The position numbers were made by a program, and so were the translations under genes. This document shows positions 17,605-25,826 of a DNA stretch of 32,514 bases, in pieces. This DNA comes from Lysobacter sp. Root76 (GTDB lineage: Bacteria > Pseudomonadota > Gammaproteobacteria > Xanthomonadales > Xanthomonadaceae). Below the pieces are notes generated by a model, which searched no databases, was not told the origin of the DNA, and was given only the letters and a program-made list of their open reading frames with translations. Location: assembly GCF_001428685.1 (NCBI RefSeq), contig NZ_LMIK01000004.1, positions 95,702-128,215 of the forward strand, given 5' to 3'. How positions within the stretch are numbered: the stretch's first letter is position 1; the number at the start of each line of letters is the position of its first letter.

Positions 17605-17905
17605 AATCGTGGCTTACGCCGCTCCCACAGAAGGCAAAAGGAAATCGGAAGCGAAACCATCGCCAGCAAGCGAAGTTCGTGGTCGCGGCTCACGCCGCTC
17701 CTACCCCAAGGCGGGTGGCAAGAGAAAGTGGCCCGTATACGTAGCGGGCGGAAGCTGTTGCTTAAGAACGAAGCCAACGAAGTAACTGGGATTCGCGATC
17801 GCGGCTTACGCCGCTCCCACAGAAAGCAGAAAGCGAAGCCGATCCGCATCGAAGCCAGCACGCTAACCGAAGTTCGCGGTCGCGGCTCACGCCGCTCCTA
17901 CCCCG
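17605..17905. repeat. REP-like hairpin array, second block
   Basis: Four cores lie at 17609-17622, 17685-17698, 17801-17814 and 17882-17895, with the same 76-81 and 116-base spacing as the array at 203-650. Read on the minus strand they alternate GTGG-headed (TAAG-type loop) and GTAG-headed (TGAG-type loop) forms. The block ends about 25 bases before the glnE stop. Across the whole 781-bp gap 17150-17930 I see only repeats and no gene. Confidence 0.8.
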
Positions 17906-17930
17906 AAGCGGGAGCGGAGCGGCGACAGGG

Positions 17931-20843
17931 TCAGTCGAACGACAATCCCTGCGCCTTCGCCGCAGCGCGAATCGATGCCCGCGCCGCCTCGACCGCCTCG
18001 TCGGGTGCAACCCGCCGCGCACGCCGGTCCAAAGTGCAGTCCAGGCCGCGTGCAAGCAACACCGCATGCGCCGACTGCAAGGAAACCGCGACAGCCTCGT
18101 CCAATACCCCGATCGAGCGCGCCACCCCGATCAATCCCGGGGTATCCCTCGGCAGCAACAATTCCGCATGCGCCGACGCCTCGCGCAGCACCAGCGCCTG
18201 CAGCAGGAATTCCAGATCGACCAGGCCGCCCTCGCCCTGCTTCAGGTCAAACGCCGCCGCATCGCTGCGGTCGAGTTCGGCGCGCATGCGCAGACGCATC
18301 GCCCTCACGTCCTCGCGCACCTTGGCCGGGTCGCGCGCGCGCGCCAGGGTCTGCGCGCGCACGCGCTCGAAGTCCTCGCGCAAGCCGGTATCGCCGGCGA
18401 CGCCGCGGGCGCGCACCAGGGCTTGATGTTCCCAGGTCCAGGCACGCTCGCGCTGGTAGTCGGCGAAGCTGGTCAGCGACGACACCAGCAGGCCCTTGGC
18501 GCCGTCCGGGCGCAGGCGCACGTCGACGTCGAACAAGCGCCCGCCCGCGGTCACCGCGCCCAGCAGGGCGACCACCTTCTGCGCCAGGCGCGCGAACCAG
18601 CGCGCGGCTTCCAGCGGACGCGCGCCGTCGGAATGCACGCCCTCCAGCGCGCCGCCCGCGGCGTCCGCGCGCGGTGCGTCGTACAGGAACACCAAGTCGA
18701 GGTCGGAACCGAAGCCCAACTCTTCGCCGCCCAGGCTGCCGTAGCCGAGCACGACGAAACGCGAGCCCGGTACCTGTCCGTGCGCAGCGGCGACTTCGCG
18801 CTCGGCCAGGGCGAGCACGCGCAGCACCACGCCGTCCGCGAGCCAGGCCAGCTGGCGCGCGCTTTCCTCGGCCGACTGGCGGCCGTCGCGCAGCGCCAGG
18901 GCGATGCGGAAACTCAGGGCCTGGCGCACTTCGTTCAAGGCCTGCAGGGTGGCTTCGGTGTCGTCGCCCTCGTCGACCTCGGCGCAGGCGGCGAGCAGTT
19001 CGACGCGGCCCGGCAGCGGACCGACGACGCGCGCGTCCAGCAGTTCGTCCAGCAGCAGCGGGTGCGCGGCCAGGCGTTCGGCCAGCAGGGCGCTGCGCGT
19101 GACCGCTTCGAGCAGGCGCGCGAGCGCGGCCGGTTGTTCGTCGAGCAGGGCCAGGTAGGCGCTGCGGCGCAGGACGTTGTGCAGCAGCGCGAGCAGGCGC
19201 TTGAGCGCCAGCATCGGCTGCGAGGACAGCGCCGCGCCTTGCAGCAACGCCGGCAGGACCCGGTCCAGGCGGGTACGCGCGCCGTCGGACAGGCCGCGCA
19301 CGCCGGGGCTGCGGGCGAGGTCGCGCAGCATGGCGTCGGCCGCGGCGGCATCGTCGAAACCGGCGTCGGCCAGCACCGCGGCCTCACCGGCTTCGGGCAG
19401 TGCGCGCCAGTACGCGGTCAGGGCGTTGGGCGCGACCACGCGCCGACGCGGCGCGAGCAGGGCGTCGAACTCGGCGGTCACGCGCGCGCGACGCAGGTCC
19501 AAGGCGACGCGCAAGGCGTCCCAGTCGGCGTAGCCCAGGCCTTCGGCGATGCGTACGCGATCGGCTTCGGCGTCGGGAAGGGCGTGGGTCTGGGCGTCGC
19601 GCAGCATCTGCAGGCGGTTTTCCAGGCGGCGCAGGAAACGGTAGTCGTCGGCCAGCGCGGCGCCGGCGGCTTCGCCGATCTGGCGTTGCGCGACCAGTTC
19701 GTGCAGCGCCGGCAGCAGGCGGCGGCCGCGCAGTTCGGCCTCGCGGCCGCCGCGGATCAGCTGCAGGGCCTGGACCAGGAACTCGATCTCGCGGATCCCG
19801 CCCGGGCCGCGCTTGATGTCGTCGGCCAGTTCCTTGCGCGCGACTTCCGCGCTGATCGCGGCCTTCATGCTGCGCAGACCGTCGAGCGCTCCGAAGTCGA
19901 GGTAGCGCCGGTACACGAACGGCCGCAATGCCTCCAACAAGCGCTCGCCGGCCTCGAGGTCGCCGGCGACCGGGCGCGCCTTCTGCCAGGCGTAGCGCTC
20001 CCAGTCGCGGCCCTCGCGCTGGAAGTACTGCTCCATCGCCGCGAACGACCAGGCCAGGCGGCCGGCGTTGCCGTAGGGCCGCAGGCGCAGATCGACGCGG
20101 TGGCAGAAGCCTTCGGCGGTGACTTCGTCGAGCAGCCGCGCCAGTTGCTGGCCGAGCTTGGCGAAGTAGTTCTCGGCGTCCAGCGCACGCGCCGGATCGC
20201 GGCCGTCGTGCTCGGTGCTGCCGTCGTGCTCGTAGGCGTACACCAGGTCGACGTCGGAACTGAAGTTGAGTTCGCTGCCGCCGAGTTTGCCCAGGCCGAA
20301 CACCACCAGCCGCTGCGGCGCGCCGTCGCGGTCGCGGATCACGCCGTAGCGCTGCGCGAACTCGGCTTCGAGCGCGGCGAGTGCGCGCTGCAGGCAGATC
20401 TCGGCCAGTTGCGTGCTGCCGACCAGGGTCGCGTCGACGTCGTCCAGGCCGAGCGCGTCGCGCCAGATCAGTCGGGTGGAACCGGCGGCGCGGTAACGGC
20501 GCAGCAGGCTGCCCCAGTCGGCGCGCTGTTCGGGCAAGAGCTCGGGCACCGGCCAGGGCTCGGCGCCGTCGTCGGCGGCCAGCGCCAGCAGCAGCGCGGG
20601 TTGCCGGGCCAGGGTGTCGATGGCGAAATCGCTGATCGCGGCGACCCGGGCCACGCGCTGCGCCAGCGCCGGCTCGGACAGCGCGGCGGCGGCTTCGGCC
20701 GCGGAGGCGCGCAGGCGCGTGAGCGCGCGATCGGCCACGTCGGATTGGCTCGGGCCGGGTTGAGCGGGGCTCGGTGGGGCCGGAGTCGGCCGCGTGGAAC
20801 CAGGTTGGGCCGGGCCGGATTGCGGCGGAACGGATACGGACAT
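17931..20843 (-). CDS. glnE: Bifunctional glutamine synthetase adenylyltransferase / adenylyl-removing enzyme
   Basis: This 970-aa cytoplasmic enzyme attaches and removes AMP on glutamine synthetase, tuning nitrogen assimilation in response to PII and glutamine. Two nucleotidyltransferase domains are visible. The N-terminal adenylyl-removing domain has [18 protein letters not shown] with D197 and D199. The C-terminal adenylyltransferase domain has [19 protein letters not shown] with D714 and D716. A helical linker lies between. The ATG at 20843 is preferred to a GTG ten codons upstream. The first 33 residues or so are a Pro/Ser/Gln-rich low-complexity tail not normal for the family, whose core starts near residue 35. 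The gene is monocistronic and convergent to the ELM1 gene. Confidence 0.95.
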   Translation of the reverse strand: MSVSVPPQSGPAQPGSTRPTPAPPSPAQPGPSQSDVADRALTRLRASAAEAAAALSEPALAQRVARVAAISDFAIDTLARQPALLLALAADDGAEPWPVPELLPEQRADWGSLLRRYRAAGSTRLIWRDALGLDDVDATLVGSTQLAEICLQRALAALEAEFAQRYGVIRDRDGAPQRLVVFGLGKLGGSELNFSSDVDLVYAYEHDGSTEHDGRDPARALDAENYFAKLGQQLARLLDEVTAEGFCHRVDLRLRPYGNAGRLAWSFAAMEQYFQREGRDWERYAWQKARPVAGDLEAGERLLEALRPFVYRRYLDFGALDGLRSMKAAISAEVARKELADDIKRGPGGIREIEFLVQALQLIRGGREAELRGRRLLPALHELVAQRQIGEAAGAALADDYRFLRRLENRLQMLRDAQTHALPDAEADRVRIAEGLGYADWDALRVALDLRRARVTAEFDALLAPRRRVVAPNALTAYWRALPEAGEAAVLADAGFDDAAAADAMLRDLARSPGVRGLSDGARTRLDRVLPALLQGAALSSQPMLALKRLLALLHNVLRRSAYLALLDEQPAALARLLEAVTRSALLAERLAAHPLLLDELLDARVVGPLPGRVELLAACAEVDEGDDTEATLQALNEVRQALSFRIALALRDGRQSAEESARQLAWLADGVVLRVLALAEREVAAAHGQVPGSRFVVLGYGSLGGEELGFGSDLDLVFLYDAPRADAAGGALEGVHSDGARPLEAARWFARLAQKVVALLGAVTAGGRLFDVDVRLRPDGAKGLLVSSLTSFADYQRERAWTWEHQALVRARGVAGDTGLREDFERVRAQTLARARDPAKVREDVRAMRLRMRAELDRSDAAAFDLKQGEGGLVDLEFLLQALVLREASAHAELLLPRDTPGLIGVARSIGVLDEAVAVSLQSAHAVLLARGLDCTLDRRARRVAPDEAVEAARASIRAAAKAQGLSFD

Positions 20844-20975
20844 GCGGCGATGATGGCATGGCCGCCGCCGCACTCGGCAGCGCGAAACAGCGAACGCCCG
20901 CCGCGCTCGGCGCGACGGGCGTCCGCATCGCCGCGCCCGGTCACCTCGGTCGCGGCGCCCCTGCGCGGTGGCTGC

Positions 20976-21316
20976 TCAACGCAGCGAATCGTCGGCGTTC
21001 ACGCGCCCCATGCCGAAGAACTCATCGATGCCGGGCGAGCCGAGGTCGGCCGCGCCGTGCCTGAGCGCATCCTCCACCCGCGAGACCTGCAGCTCGCGCC
21101 GGCGGCGCCGATGATCAGCGCCGCGATCGCCGCGCCGATCCGCGGATATCGCGCCCGTACCTGATCGCCGGCGGCGGTGATCTTGTTGGCGAGCGCGGCG
21201 CTGAAGTTCAGTGCCTTCGCCTGTACGACGTACGTCGCCGCATGCGCATTGCCCGCCGCCAGCGCTACCGCGCACGATGTCGATGTCGATGTCGATGTCG
21301 ATGTCGAAGATTTCAT
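20976..21316 (-). pseudogene. Remnant of a subtilisin-like (S8) serine protease, catalytic core deleted
   Basis: A good start is present at 21316: AGGAG lies seven bases before the ATG. It is followed by a Ser-Thr tract made of the hexamer repeat, the end of a signal peptide (AVALAAGNAHAA) and TYVVQAKALNFSAALANKITAAG, which looks like the start of a secreted protease propeptide. After RYPRIGAAI the frame runs into AALIIGA, which resembles the helix after the catalytic serine in S8 proteases. The frame then breaks at about 21100. In the next frame the text VEDALRHGAADLGSPGIDEF and FGMGRVNA is the typical S8 C terminus, ending at 20976. Asp, His and Ser of the triad are absent. This reads as an internal deletion plus a frameshift. 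Family assignment rests on motif recognition. Confidence 0.6.
21275..21304. repeat. Hexanucleotide microsatellite (CGATGT)5 inside the protease remnant
   Basis: There are five perfect CGATGT units on the plus strand. On the minus strand they encode alternating Ser-Thr in the place where the hydrophobic core of the signal peptide should be. Changes in copy number would keep frame but alter the signal peptide. Confidence 0.9.
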
Positions 21317-21546
21317 AAGCCTTCTCCTGGACAAGAGCGACTTACGTCACAGTCATCCCCGGCGCGGACGCAGCGTAGGCCTATGCGGACAGGGTCTCAA
21401 GGCACGGATTCGCGGCCGAAAACGGCCACCGCACGTCGTGCGGCGGCGGCGCGATTCTTGCCGCGGGCGCGGCGGCGTGGAGGGGCCAGGAGGTGTGGGT
21501 AGTAAAGGCGCGGCGGCGAGGGCGCGGCAGTAAAAACTGCAGGCAA

Positions 21547-21581
21547 TAAAAAAGCCCGCTCCGGTCGAACCGGTTGCGGGC
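21547..21581 (-). terminator. Rho-independent terminator after the amine oxidase gene
   Basis: On the minus strand a GCCCGC/GCGGGC stem with an inner ACCGG/CCGGT helix and a TCG loop is followed by six T. It lies 108 bases past the stop of the amine oxidase gene and upstream of the protease remnant, so it separates the two. The rest of 21317-21688 contains a degraded GCGACTTACGTC piece at about 21338 and nothing else I can name. Confidence 0.85.
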
Positions 21582-21688
21582 CTGCTCCCTCCCCCACGTC
21601 GGGATGCGGGGCGATCGTGAAGGAAACGTTATCCCCTTTGCACGCTGCACTGCAAAACAATACCCGCCAGTTCAAAAAGCCCAAAGAT

Positions 21689-23290
21689 TCAGGCAGTTAC
21701 CTGAATAGGGGCCGGCCCGCGCCGGAACCGGCTCAGGCGCAACTGCGCCAGGACCGCGCGCGCCGCGGTTTCGCCGGACTCGCAGCCGCCCTCCATGAAG
21801 CCCTGGGTGTCGAGCGCGCAGTGCTCGCCGGCGAAATGCAGGCCGCCGACCGACTCGCCCATCGCCCCGCGCAAACCGGTCCAATCGCCGGGGCGCAGGC
21901 AGGCGTAGCTGCCCAGGGTCCAGGGATGGCTGGGCCAGTGGAAGCGCACCTCGCGCGCGCCGGCGCGGGCCTGGATCAGCCCGGGGAACACGCGATCCAG
22001 CGCCGCGGTGGCGGCGTCGGCCTGTTCGCGCGCTGTGCCTTGGCCGAGGTCGATGCCATGCCGGCCTCCGGTGAAATTGGTCAGCACGCCGCCGTTGCCG
22101 GCCTGCTTGCGCGAGGTCTCCCAACTGGTCTGGTAGGCCAGGTCGCTCATCGAGGCGCCGTTGGCGCCGTGCTCGCGCCAGACCCGGCGGTCGTAGCCGA
22201 TCATCAGCTTGGCGTTGCTGCCGTAGGCCAGGGTGTCGATCGCGCGGCGCTTGACCGGCGGCAGTTCGACCCGGATCGCGACCTGGCGCAGCAGGGTGAA
22301 CGGCAAGGCCAACACCGCCTGCCGGGCGAACACCTGGCGCGACCCCGCGCCGCTGCGGAAGGACAGCGCGTAGCCGCCGGCTTCGGCGCGCACCGATTCC
22401 AGCACCTGTCCGGTCTCGACCGCGTCCTCGAGCCTGGCGCCCAAGCCGCGCACGATCAGGTCGTTGCCGCCGGGCACGTGGTAGCGCTCGTCGCTTTCGC
22501 CGAACACCGCGAAGGCGTCGTCGCCGGTGCCGATGAAGGTCAGCAGGTTCAACGCCGATTGCGCTTCGATCGCCAGGCCCATCTCGGTGGTGTAGGCGAC
22601 GTCGATCAGCTTGCGCAGCCAGCCGCCGACCTGGTTGGCGTCCAGCCATTGCGCGATCGACTGGCGGTCGAGCGCCTGCGCGCCCTGGGCGTCGCGGTAG
22701 GTGATGTCGCCGTCGCCGAGCCGGGCCATGTCGCGTTCGATCAGGGCTGCGACCGGTACGAAGGCCTCGACCAGTTCGCGCTCGCCGATGCCGCGGCCGT
22801 CGAAGTACCAGCGGTCGGCGCCGCTATCGCCGTCGAGCAGATCGTCCAGAGTCAGGCCGAGCTCGCCGGCCAGGGCGCGGATACGGACGTGGTTGCTGTC
22901 GATCAGTTCGCCGCCGAGTTCGACGACCTGCCCGTCCGGGAAGTGATCGCGCAGGCTGTGCATGCGCCCGCCGACCCGGCCCTGGGCCTCGAACACGCGC
23001 ACCCGTACGCCGGCCTGGCGCAGCCGCCAGGCCGCGGTGAGTCCGGCGATGCCGGCGCCGACCACCACCACTTCCTCGCCCGGCGCGGTCAGCGCGCGCG
23101 GCGGCGCCTGCGCGCAGCCGGCCAGCACCAGGCCGGCGCCGGCGCCCTGCAACAGGCGCCGGCGGCGTAGGTCGGTGCGGCGTTGCCGGGCGAACTCGTG
23201 CAGTTCGTCCACCGGCTGCGGCGTATGCAGGGAAGCGCGCGCGATCCGGGCCGCGCGGCGCAGCAGGGAATACAGGGGAGTGCGGGCCAT
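21689..23290 (-). CDS. Flavin-dependent amine oxidase with Tat-like lipoprotein signal
   Basis: This is a 533-aa FAD enzyme of the monoamine oxidase / L-amino-acid oxidase family. The dinucleotide-binding motif VVVVGAGIAGLTAAWRL is at about 74-90, followed by GRVGGRM. The C-terminal FAD motif GLHFAGEHCALDTQGFMEGG is present, so the fold is complete. The signal region is unusual: a long basic N region, RRRRLLQGAGAG at 42-53 resembling a twin-arginine signal, and then LAGC with C59 as a possible lipidated residue. This suggests a folded flavoprotein exported by Tat and anchored as a lipoprotein. The ATG at 23290 has AGGA about seven bases upstream. The substrate is unknown. It is divergent from the toxin-immunity pair. 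Confidence 0.9.
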   Translation of the reverse strand: MARTPLYSLLRRAARIARASLHTPQPVDELHEFARQRRTDLRRRRLLQGAGAGLVLAGCAQAPPRALTAPGEEVVVVGAGIAGLTAAWRLRQAGVRVRVFEAQGRVGGRMHSLRDHFPDGQVVELGGELIDSNHVRIRALAGELGLTLDDLLDGDSGADRWYFDGRGIGERELVEAFVPVAALIERDMARLGDGDITYRDAQGAQALDRQSIAQWLDANQVGGWLRKLIDVAYTTEMGLAIEAQSALNLLTFIGTGDDAFAVFGESDERYHVPGGNDLIVRGLGARLEDAVETGQVLESVRAEAGGYALSFRSGAGSRQVFARQAVLALPFTLLRQVAIRVELPPVKRRAIDTLAYGSNAKLMIGYDRRVWREHGANGASMSDLAYQTSWETSRKQAGNGGVLTNFTGGRHGIDLGQGTAREQADAATAALDRVFPGLIQARAGAREVRFHWPSHPWTLGSYACLRPGDWTGLRGAMGESVGGLHFAGEHCALDTQGFMEGGCESGETAARAVLAQLRLSRFRRGPAPIQVTA

Positions 23291-23386
23291 ACGCGCTTCC
23301 TGGGCGGGTTCTGCACGGGCAACGCAGACCGGATCGGGTTCAGGCCAGCGACGCTTTGCGCTGTCCTGGCCGACACGGTTTTGTCG

Positions 23387-23415
23387 TTGTTAGGGTTCTA
23401 CGCATGTTCTATAAC
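23387..23415 (+). promoter_or_regulatory. Candidate sigma-70 promoter for the immunity/effector pair
   Basis: TTGTTA (23387-23392) and TATAAC (23410-23415) are separated by 17 bases. Transcription would begin near 23422, about 30 bases before the ATG at 23452 and after the other upstream start codons, so it supports that start. It is the only good promoter match seen ahead of the pair. Confidence 0.6.
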
Positions 23416-23451
23416 TGGGAAGTCCTAGCGTCCAAGGAGGAAGCAGACGCC

Positions 23452-24090
23452 ATGCCGCCGCCCCGCAGCACATCCCCCTTCGCTTCCCTACGCACCTGGT
23501 GTGCGCTGCCTTTGGGCAGCCTCGCCCTGGCCGCCTGCGCGCATGTGTCGCAGGGCGAGCCGACAGACAAGACCAACCTCAAGGAGGAACCCATGAGCAC
23601 CACCGCCCAACCCCAGCTCACCGGCGACGACGTCAGCCGGCGCGTGCTGAAACTGATCGAGGGACTCAAGTCCAGCGATCAGCTCACCCCCGAATACGTC
23701 GAACAGCAGACCGGCCTGGCCATCCAGCGCGCGGCCGGCCGCGCCGATTCGTTCGGCACCGGCGCCCAACTCACCCCCGACTGGTCGTACAACCTGTACG
23801 TGACCAAGCCGGCCGGCGAAGACAAGAACAAGCTGATCTTCGACTTCTCGCGCACCGGCGACGGCAACGCGCCGATGAGCGCGATCTGCGGCGTCGACTT
23901 CAAGCAGTACGCCGAAGCGCTCAAGGGCATGGGTTTCCAGGACAGCGTGAGCTACGGCGAACACGGCCGGGTCGACCACTGGCGCTTCCAGCGCCCGTCG
24001 CTGTCGCTGCAGGTCTACATCGAGGGCGAGTCCGACGCGACGCCCGAGAAGGCCACCCACCACTGCGTGAAGATGATCACGGTCGAGTAA
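23452..24090 (+). CDS. Candidate X-Tfi-type immunity lipoprotein for the adjacent effector
   Basis: The 212-aa form carries a lipoprotein signal: R5/R14, a hydrophobic stretch, and LAAC with C29 as lipidation site and Ala next to it, which favours the outer membrane. The mature domain (about 50-212) has no family I can name; visible text is TPDWSYNLYVTKPAGEDKNK, FDFSRTGDGNAPMSAICGVD and WRFQRPSLSLQVYIEGES. A second start at 23593 (codon 48) has AAGGAGG five bases upstream and would give a 165-aa cytosolic form without the signal. The ATG at 23452 has AAGGAGG eleven bases upstream. It ends 15 bases before the effector gene. Upstream lipoprotein partners of XVIPCD effectors are known immunity proteins, so this role is inferred from context. 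Confidence 0.75.
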   Translation: MPPPRSTSPFASLRTWCALPLGSLALAACAHVSQGEPTDKTNLKEEPMSTTAQPQLTGDDVSRRVLKLIEGLKSSDQLTPEYVEQQTGLAIQRAAGRADSFGTGAQLTPDWSYNLYVTKPAGEDKNKLIFDFSRTGDGNAPMSAICGVDFKQYAEALKGMGFQDSVSYGEHGRVDHWRFQRPSLSLQVYIEGESDATPEKATHHCVKMITVE

Positions 24091-24105
24091 GGGAAGGATC
24101 CCGTC

Positions 24106-25539
24106 ATGCCCATCAGTGCAGATCTACAGAAACTCATCGACGATTTCGGCAAGCAGTCCGGCGTCAGCGCCGATGCCGTCACCAACCTCACCGCCACGAT
24201 CAACGGCTCGCCGGCCCTGCTCGCGCAGCTCAACGACGTCGTCAGCAAGGGCCATCTGAAGGCCTTCGGCGCGCTGACCGACCCGCACGCCGGCGGCGCC
24301 TACCGCAGCGGCGACCAGACCATGCTGCTGCCGATCAAGGGCCTGGAGAAGGCGCCGGGCGGCAGCTACGACGCCGGCAACATGACCTTCGTGCTCGGCC
24401 ACGAAGTGCAGCACGGCTACTTCCGCGGCGATCGCGCCACCGCCCTGGCGACCTTCGCCACCGACGCCACCGCGATGGCCAAGAGCCCGGCGGCGGTGCA
24501 CGACTACACCACGATCGTCGGCAAGATGATCCAGACCAACCGCGACGACGAGGCCAAGGCCCACATCGCCGGCTGGAACGCGCTGGTCGGCAACGTGCGC
24601 CAGACCAAGCCCACCGCCACGCTCGAAGACGTCTACCTCAAATCGCCCGGCCGCGCCGGCGATTTCATCAACCGCAGCGGCACCGCGCCCAACTTCACCT
24701 ACGCGATGAAGCCCGACCTGACCGTCGGCGCCGACCTGTCGATGGCCCAGAGCGCCGACAACATCAAGGCGATGGGCAAGTACTACTTCGACATGCCCGG
24801 TTCGCAGGCGCGCCTGGGCCATAACGGCAACTCCGACTACGCCAACTACTACGGCGCCAGCTACGTCAGCTACATCAGCCAGCTCGAGCACGCCCACGGC
24901 AAGACCGCCGACGGCAGCAAGCCGGCGGTGCATCTGAACATGACCCAGCTCAAGCTCAACGAAAGCCTGATGGAGCAGAACGGCATCGACCTGGGCGCCA
25001 ACTCGGCCGGTCGTCAGCCCTACGTCGACATCAGCACCAGCACGCCCAAACCCGGCAACTTCGATCACACCAAGACCACCCACCGGGCGGTGCCGATCAA
25101 TTCGCCGCTGGAAGCGCTGCTGCAGGACGACCACACGCATATCCGCGTCGACCCGCGCAGCAGCGAGCATGCCGACCACAAGCTGTTCTCGGGCATCCGC
25201 GACAAGGTCGAGGGCGAGTTCGCGCGCCACGGCCGCAGCATGTCCGAGGGCGACCTCGACCGCATCGCCGCCGGCATGACCCTGGAAGGCAAGCGCAACG
25301 GCATCACCAGCCCCGACCACGTCGCGCTCAGCGTCGATCCGGTAACCAAGGAAGTCGGCAAGACCGCGTTCCTGGTCCAGGGCGGGCTCGCCGATCCGGC
25401 CCACGTGCGTGTCGGCGTGCCGACCGACAAGGCGCCGCCGACGGAAGAATCCTTCCGCCAGATCGACGCGCTCAACCAGGGCCAGACCCCGGCCCAGCCG
25501 GCGCCGCTCAAGGAGCAGCGCCAGGCGCAGTCGATGTAA
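24106..25539 (+). CDS. Predicted type IV secretion antibacterial effector: HExxH metallopeptidase-like domain plus C-terminal XVIPCD
   Basis: This is a 477-aa protein without a signal peptide. The N-terminal part has a zinc-peptidase motif H99-E100-V-Q-H103 in TFVLGHEVQHGYF; E149 in RDDEAKAHIAGWNAL is a plausible third ligand. The C-terminal 120 residues match the XVIPCD domain, which VirD4 recognises in Xanthomonadales killing systems: EHADHKLFSGIRDKVEGEF, GITSPDHVALS (about 399-409), AFLVQGGLADPAHVRV (421-436), TEESFRQIDALNQ, and a Gln-rich tail. AAGGA lies seven bases before the ATG. The upstream lipoprotein gene is its likely immunity partner. The toxin target (protein or peptidoglycan peptide) is not known. 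No VirB or VirD4 genes are in this window, so the secretion system must be elsewhere. Confidence 0.85.
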   Translation: MPISADLQKLIDDFGKQSGVSADAVTNLTATINGSPALLAQLNDVVSKGHLKAFGALTDPHAGGAYRSGDQTMLLPIKGLEKAPGGSYDAGNMTFVLGHEVQHGYFRGDRATALATFATDATAMAKSPAAVHDYTTIVGKMIQTNRDDEAKAHIAGWNALVGNVRQTKPTATLEDVYLKSPGRAGDFINRSGTAPNFTYAMKPDLTVGADLSMAQSADNIKAMGKYYFDMPGSQARLGHNGNSDYANYYGASYVSYISQLEHAHGKTADGSKPAVHLNMTQLKLNESLMEQNGIDLGANSAGRQPYVDISTSTPKPGNFDHTKTTHRAVPINSPLEALLQDDHTHIRVDPRSSEHADHKLFSGIRDKVEGEFARHGRSMSEGDLDRIAAGMTLEGKRNGITSPDHVALSVDPVTKEVGKTAFLVQGGLADPAHVRVGVPTDKAPPTEESFRQIDALNQGQTPAQPAPLKEQRQAQSM

Positions 25540-25589
25540 GACGGCAGCGACCGTCCGTCGGTGCCCTTGCATCGGCGGTCGGCGCGGCG

Positions 25590-25613
25590 CGGGACGCGCG
25601 CGTGCGCGTCCCG
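25590..25613 (+). terminator. Possible terminator after the effector gene
   Basis: A 10-bp GC stem, CGGGACGCGC and GCGCGTCCCG, with loop GCGT lies 50 bases past the effector stop. Only TCGCTTT follows, so the T-run is weak. The rest of 25540-25826 is GC-rich with no gene I can support. Confidence 0.45.
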
Positions 25614-25826
25614 TCGCTTTCATGCCTACGCCGCGTCGCGCGCGCGCGACGCGCCTGCGCGTGAGTACGCGGCGAACAGGCGATTCCGCCGGCGCGCGGC
25701 GACGCCGATTGCGGCGATGCAGCACGCCTGCGCACGCGAACGCGCCGCCAAGACCGCCGGTGCGCGCGTTCACAGCCGGCTATATGCTCGGATGGCATAC
25801 CCACTCCGCCATCAGGAGCAATAAGC

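Noticed and set aside
18066..21164. A plus-strand open frame of about 1030 codons opposite glnE
   Set aside because: The minus strand encodes a complete GlnE with both catalytic motifs. The opposite frame is Arg/Gln/Ala-rich with no family character, a common product of high-GC codon bias.
23356..23451. Longer N terminus for the immunity gene starting at 23356 or 23404
   Set aside because: The predicted promoter -10 is at 23410-23415, so these codons would not be transcribed, and they lie upstream of a good lipoprotein signal starting at 23452.
24124..25773. A 549-codon minus-strand frame opposite the effector gene
   Set aside because: It is low-complexity Val/Gly/Ala/Arg text and antisense to a gene with recognisable XVIPCD and HExxH motifs.
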